Source: Leptofilum sp050292445
GTDB taxonomy: Bacteria > Chloroflexota > Anaerolineae > Promineifilales > Promineifilaceae
Assembly: GCA_050292445.1 (NCBI GenBank)
Contig: JBNKLQ010000061.1
Span: 1-25,590, forward strand
Direction: 5' to 3'
Length of the DNA stretch: 25,590 bases
In this document: one piece after another, positions 22,407 to 25,590 of the stretch
Position numbering within the stretch: position 1 is the first letter of the stretch
Layout of the letters: the number at the start of each line of letters is the position of its first letter
Notes under the pieces: model-generated
What the model was told of the DNA's origin: nothing
What the model saw: the letters and a program-made list of their open reading frames with translations, nothing else
Databases searched by the model: none
Made by a program: the position numbers and the translations under genes

Positions 22407-22555
22407 TAGCATTAGTGAGCTACCTGGGGACAAAAAATCCCCCTCCCCAATTAAGGGGCACTGTCTTAAAAGGTGTTGGCGGCACCAAAACAGGTTGAAC
22501 TGGTAGCTTGCTTATACAAATCAAGGCCAGGCGTTTAGACGCTTGGCCTTTTTTT
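22407..22555 (+). ncRNA. Candidate structured small RNA, about 150 nt
   Basis: The segment lies between a strong promoter and a strong terminator and has no convincing reading frame. It can fold into a closed, multi-branched shape: outer stem AGCTACC (22418-22424) with GGTAGCT (22502-22508); hairpin GGGGA/TCCCC (22426-22430, 22438-22442); hairpin CCCC/GGGG (22445-22448, 22455-22458); and a stem CTGT/ACAG (22461-22464, 22490-22493) capped by GGTG/CACC (22472-22475, 22483-22486). I do not recognise it as 6S, SRP, tmRNA or RNase P RNA. It could be a trans-acting regulator or a riboswitch-like leader with terminator, but the next gene starts 320 bp on. Confidence 0.6.
22523..22555 (+). terminator. 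Rho-independent terminator of the small RNA
   Basis: A 12-bp stem (22523-22534 with 22539-22550, one G-T pair), a TTAG tetraloop and an immediate T tract (22549-22555). Confidence 0.9.
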
Positions 22556-22558
22556 ATG

Positions 22559-22587
22559 TGTTCGTAAAACGCTTAGGTCTACGAACA
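22559..22587. repeat. Inverted repeat TGTTCGTA-N13-TACGAACA
   Basis: Perfect 8-bp arms directly after the terminator. Purpose unknown; could be an operator or part of the termination region. Confidence 0.4.
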
Positions 22588-22762
22588 TTCCTCACGGAAA
22601 CCGCGCAAAATAACTAACTACTGACAAACTCCAATAGCCCAAATAAAACACATAGACGTTACTCGCAAATCAATTAAACATTTGCTGGCGATCTTTTGCG
22701 CATTTGATATACATAATCCGTAATTGAGGCCAGTCTATCAGAGTTAATGTCCTATGTCAACT

Positions 22763-22804
22763 AATCTATAGGCTATAGATTGCAATTTGTGGGGCACTAT
22801 AGGC
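22763..22804. promoter_or_regulatory. Operator-like palindrome AATCTATAG-G-CTATAGATT plus a second CTATAGGC
   Basis: A perfect 9-bp-arm palindrome lies at 22763-22781, 60 bp upstream of the -35 box of the ATPase gene. The octamer CTATAGGC within it (22766-22773) repeats at 22797-22804 in the same orientation, and a third copy is at 24398-24405 just after the following RHH-like gene. The RHH-like protein is an obvious candidate binder. Confidence 0.5.
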
Positions 22805-22839
22805 TCAACTGTACCCGAATTGCACCTTTTATCCCCCTC

Positions 22840-22868
22840 TTGACAACCATTTGTGACTTATATACCAT
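22840..22868 (+). promoter_or_regulatory. Promoter of the ATPase gene; transcript probably leaderless
   Basis: TTGACA at 22840-22845 and TACCAT at 22863-22868 with a 17-bp spacer. The expected start of transcription, near 22875, coincides with the first base of the ATG, and no ribosome-binding site is present between them. Confidence 0.5.
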
Positions 22869-22874
22869 ATTGTG

Positions 22875-23753
22875 ATGAACGAAACGACTCCTTTTAACCT
22901 TGATTTCAACCAATATTCACCGGATTGGGATAGGTTAGGTGTTGTAGTTCCTCCATTCACTATTGAAGCAGATCCCCGATTTATGTACTTATCTACAGAA
23001 ACCAGGCGCGCACTTTCCAAAGTGAGCTACATGGTTGAAGCTGGTCAAGGGGCATCTGTCATCGTGGGTGAAATTGGTACAGGAAAAACAACCCTGGCTT
23101 CCTGGTTCCACAGCCGCTACGATCGACGGCCGGACTTTACAGCCGCCAAGATCGACGAGGCGCCTAAGAAGAGCGGTTTACTTCTTTTGCGCCGCATCGC
23201 GGCCGAGTTTGGCTTACGTACCCGCCGCGCAACCGAGGACCAACTCAATGAGTTCCGGGCCTTTTTGGTTGAAGAAAGCGAAAGGGGAGTATTGCCACTC
23301 ATTATCGTTGATGAAGCTCATGAATTAAGCCATGAGCAATTTATTGAGCTGCGCCGCTTGCTCAACTTTAGAGACCCGCGCGGTGGCAAAGCTTACCAGC
23401 TTGTTCTGCTTGGACGGCCAGAGTTGGACATCAATTTGCGCGAATCCCCAGATTTCAATGATCGGGTGGCCACACGCTCTTCCCTCGACCCATTAACCCC
23501 TGACGATACAAAATCACTTATTGAGTACCGGCTATTAGCTGCCGGTCGAGACTCCAAGCAAAGCGTTCTTTTTACTGACGACGCGATCTTGCCAATTTGG
23601 CGTGAAACGCGCGGCTATCCACGGAGCATATGCCTCTTGTGTTTGCATTTGTGCCTGGAATTTTTGACCCATGATGATTTAACGCAGATTGGTGAACAAT
23701 TTGTCAAGGATTTTCTGGAGAAACATGACGATTACCGTCGAGCTACAGAATAA
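22875..23753 (+). CDS. ExeA/TniB/TnsC-like AAA ATPase
   Basis: A ~292-aa AAA+ ATPase. Walker A is GEIGTGKTT (near residue 65) and Walker B is LPLIIVDEAHEL (near 141). LVLLGRPEL follows, then RVATRSSLDPLTPDDTKSLIEYRLLAAG and RGYPRSICLLC, the sensor and lid patterns shared by ExeA-type secretion ATPases and transposition ATPases TniB/TnsC. Most ExeA relatives have a peptidoglycan-binding domain and transposition ATPases lie beside a transposase; neither is present, so this is an orphan form. The start may be ATG 22875 or the GTG directly before it. Its likely partner follows after 9 bp. It may act in DNA handling (target choice, segregation or regulation); this is inference. Confidence 0.8.
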   Translation: MNETTPFNLDFNQYSPDWDRLGVVVPPFTIEADPRFMYLSTETRRALSKVSYMVEAGQGASVIVGEIGTGKTTLASWFHSRYDRRPDFTAAKIDEAPKKSGLLLLRRIAAEFGLRTRRATEDQLNEFRAFLVEESERGVLPLIIVDEAHELSHEQFIELRRLLNFRDPRGGKAYQLVLLGRPELDINLRESPDFNDRVATRSSLDPLTPDDTKSLIEYRLLAAGRDSKQSVLFTDDAILPIWRETRGYPRSICLLCLHLCLEFLTHDDLTQIGEQFVKDFLEKHDDYRRATE

Positions 23754-23762
23754 GCGGGCTTC

Positions 23763-24338
23763 ATGAGCAAGAAAAAGGACAAACAGCAAGAGGATCAAGC
23801 CAAACAGCGCGCCAGCACGTTGGCGGCGTTGCTCAAGGAAAAACCAAAACGAGGACGGCCGTCTCACAATGTTAGTCGGCAAAATGTCTACGTGGCTTTG
23901 GCTAAATCCCAAAAAAAGCAGATGAAACAACTGGCTGGGCTACTGGCCGATGAAATCAGTCGGGCTGATGTTCCAGATCTGGCTATTTCCATTTTATCGG
24001 CTCGTCTGGAAGCACTCCGGCGTGCCGTTGCTGATCGAAACCGTGAAATGCCTGAGGGTATCACAGATTTTGAATCACTTTACTTGCTTTGGGATCTTCC
24101 CTTACCAACTGCGGATGAAAAAGAACCAAGTTGGACCTCTATTCGTGTCTCTCCGCAACAAGTTATTGAATTAGGTCGTGCCCATGGCACACTGAATGCC
24201 GTTTTTGGTGCAAATCGTAGCCAGACATTTAGTTTGGCTCTTTCATTACTGGAACAATTAATTGAGGATCATCCACTAATTCAACACTATGCTACGGTGG
24301 AAGAACTGCGCAAATACATAATTGATCTACATTCTTGA
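23763..24338 (+). CDS. Probable tandem ribbon-helix-helix DNA-binding protein, partner of the ATPase
   Basis: A 191-aa protein that I do not recognise as a named family. The N-terminal ~45 residues are highly charged with a GRPSHNV motif, similar to AT-hook-like or flexible DNA-contact tails. Two segments look alike and suggest a ribbon-helix-helix fold each: QNVYVALAKSQKKQMKQLA followed by two helices (residues ~40-95), and TSIRVSPQQVIELGRAHG followed by NRSQTFSLALSLLEQLI (~125-170). The ATG at 23763 is 9 bp after the ATPase stop, so the two are co-transcribed. A DNA-binding adaptor for the ATPase, also binding the CTATAGGC palindrome upstream, is the simplest model but is inferred. It carries the last ACGGCCGT of the window. 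Confidence 0.7.
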   Translation: MSKKKDKQQEDQAKQRASTLAALLKEKPKRGRPSHNVSRQNVYVALAKSQKKQMKQLAGLLADEISRADVPDLAISILSARLEALRRAVADRNREMPEGITDFESLYLLWDLPLPTADEKEPSWTSIRVSPQQVIELGRAHGTLNAVFGANRSQTFSLALSLLEQLIEDHPLIQHYATVEELRKYIIDLHS

Positions 24339-24539
24339 TTATGTGCATCTGTCTGGCATTGCGTTTGTTAGTCTAATAGAGCGCAAAAAAGCGCCACCTA
24401 TAGGCAAAAGATTACGGAATTTGTTAAAGTAAGAAATCCGCTTATTATAATAAGGTAGAGAAATCGTTTCATCCAGAGAACTGCCTGTTGGCCACACAGT
24501 ATACAACTCGGTGAAAATCTAAATCAATTCAAAATCACC
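24339..24539. other. Non-coding gap before the rRNA promoters
   Basis: No gene is seen. It holds a CTATAGGC copy at 24398-24405 inside an 8-bp palindrome CCTATAGG, and a short GCGC-A6-GCGC element too weak to call a terminator. Confidence 0.5.
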
Positions 24540-24568
24540 TTGACACACCCGCAACCGCTGGCTATAAT
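24540..24568 (+). promoter_or_regulatory. rRNA operon promoter P1
   Basis: A perfect TTGACA (24540-24545), 17-bp spacer and perfect TATAAT (24563-24568), about 370 bp before mature 16S. A full consensus promoter fits rRNA transcription. Confidence 0.9.
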
Positions 24569-24644
24569 CCCGCCTCGTTGATGTGACACAGAAATGTGTG
24601 AAAACACAGTGAAACATGAACAACAAAATTGATAGAATTTGTTC

Positions 24645-24673
24645 TTGACAGCAACAAGAGGTTGTGATAATAT
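24645..24673 (+). promoter_or_regulatory. rRNA operon promoter P2
   Basis: TTGACA (24645-24650), 17-bp spacer and TAATAT (24668-24673), the tandem second promoter. A hairpin CGCTGT-CGATA-ACAGCG lies directly at 24678-24694. Confidence 0.7.
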
Positions 24674-24909
24674 CCCTCGCTGTCGATAACAGCGGGATGT
24701 CGTTGCGAAAGCAAAACGCCCATTACAAGTACAAACTCCAGCTAAAGGGCATTTAAAGAAGTAATATAAATGAAGCGGCTCGCTCAGAGTCGTTTTTTGC
24801 GCTCTATAAACAGTTGGATGAGTCCTCGTAAAAAGCACCTTAACAGTTGAAGAGTGATGAAAACAAGACAGTAAAGCTTGGGTTCTCGAGTCAAAAAATG
24901 AAAGTAGTT

Positions 24910-24927
24910 CCGTGGTAATAACCACGG
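24910..24927 (+). other. Hairpin in the 16S leader, 13 nt before the mature end
   Basis: Perfect 7-bp stem CCGTGGT/ACCACGG with an AATA loop. Probably takes part in processing of the pre-16S transcript. Confidence 0.6.
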
Positions 24928-24939
24928 ATGCAAATTCTC

Positions 24940-25590
<651 letters not shown>

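Larger units (their letters stand above)
323..23862. repeat. Dispersed ACGGCCGT palindrome family (HIP1-like), about 52 copies
   Basis: Hand-scanned starts: 323, 2301, 2626, 3670, 4017, 4268, 4804, 4957, 5005, 5618, 5729, 5995, 6334, 6812, 7044, 7549, 7608, 8518, 8598, 9073, 9688, 9717, 10227, 10428, 11392, 11524, 12109, 12723, 13072, 13303, 13327, 13935, 14653, 14701, 14811, 15074, 16094, 16385, 16491, 16982, 17363, 17544, 18904, 19009, 19590, 19891, 20293, 21120, 21189, 21738, 22006, 23855. Random expectation for an 8-mer in 25.6 kb is about 0.4. Most copies are extended by A on the left and T on the right. Most are inside genes, in all three frames (Thr-Ala-Val; x-Gly-Arg; Arg-Pro). None occurs in parA or the 16S part, and only one after 22013. 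The span given covers first to last copy, not a continuous element. Confidence 0.95.

Noticed and set aside
22407..22555. 6S, SRP, tmRNA or RNase P RNA
   Set aside because: The long central bubble of 6S, the SRP GGAAG/GNAR loop region, a tag reading frame and the RNase P conserved blocks are not visible.
24385..24400. GCGC-A6-GCGC as terminator of the ATPase/RHH unit
   Set aside because: Only a 4-bp stem and no T tract follows on the plus strand.

Overview
The window looks like a chromosomal segment of an uncultured member of the Chloroflexota, probably Anaerolineae or a close relative. This is inferred from the partial 16S rRNA gene at the right end and from the gene families present (DUF6504, DUF4173, DUF1361, an AAA-like single-domain protein, a rSAM_link_UDG-type radical SAM protein). 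No database was searched. The first ~300 bases do not fit the rest: on the minus strand they read as a stop-interrupted protein resembling a plant LTR-retrotransposon fragment, so the left edge is probably an assembly chimera or contamination.

Layout. 302-685: AT-rich leader with operator-like repeats and a perfect 18-bp palindrome. 686-2589: parA-parB. 2638-3381 (-): orphan OmpR-type response regulator. 3525-3556: a palindrome of the same family abutting a near-consensus parS. 3649-5460: long aldo/keto reductase and a 66-aa helical protein. 5513-8241 (-): DUF6504 protein, propeller lipoprotein and radical SAM protein. 8493-10513: AAA-like protein without a P-loop (+), RpiB-like protein (-) and SPFH protein (-). 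10684-12347: Gal-binding-like protein (+) and an EamA transporter (-). 12537-17033 (-): five closely packed genes for membrane or envelope proteins. 17159-20134: a NarL-type regulator and its histidine kinase. 20100-22331 (-): an MBL-fold hydrolase and an unrecognised winged-helix-like protein. 22372-22555: a complete sRNA-like unit with promoter, folded body and terminator. 22875-24338: an ExeA/TniB-like ATPase and a tandem ribbon-helix-helix-like protein, apparently a leaderless two-gene unit. 24540-25590: two rRNA promoters, a leader and the 5' 650 nt of 16S rRNA.

Three signals cut across the genes. The palindrome ACGGCCGT occurs about 52 times (about 0.4 expected by chance), mostly inside genes, where it imposes Thr-Ala-Val, Asn/Asp/Tyr-Gly-Arg or Arg-Pro; it behaves like the cyanobacterial HIP1 element. 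TGTCAACC-N2-GGTTGACA occurs three times, only around parAB (527, 3525, 4598), and one copy touches a 14/16 match to bacterial parS, suggesting a centromere-like region whose ParB has an unusual DNA-reading helix. Several intergenic gaps hold long inverted repeats built from short simple units.

The parAB genes, parS-like site and rRNA operon would be compatible with an origin-proximal location, but no dnaA gene or DnaA-box cluster is visible. No CRISPR array, tRNA gene, transposase or integrase was seen.
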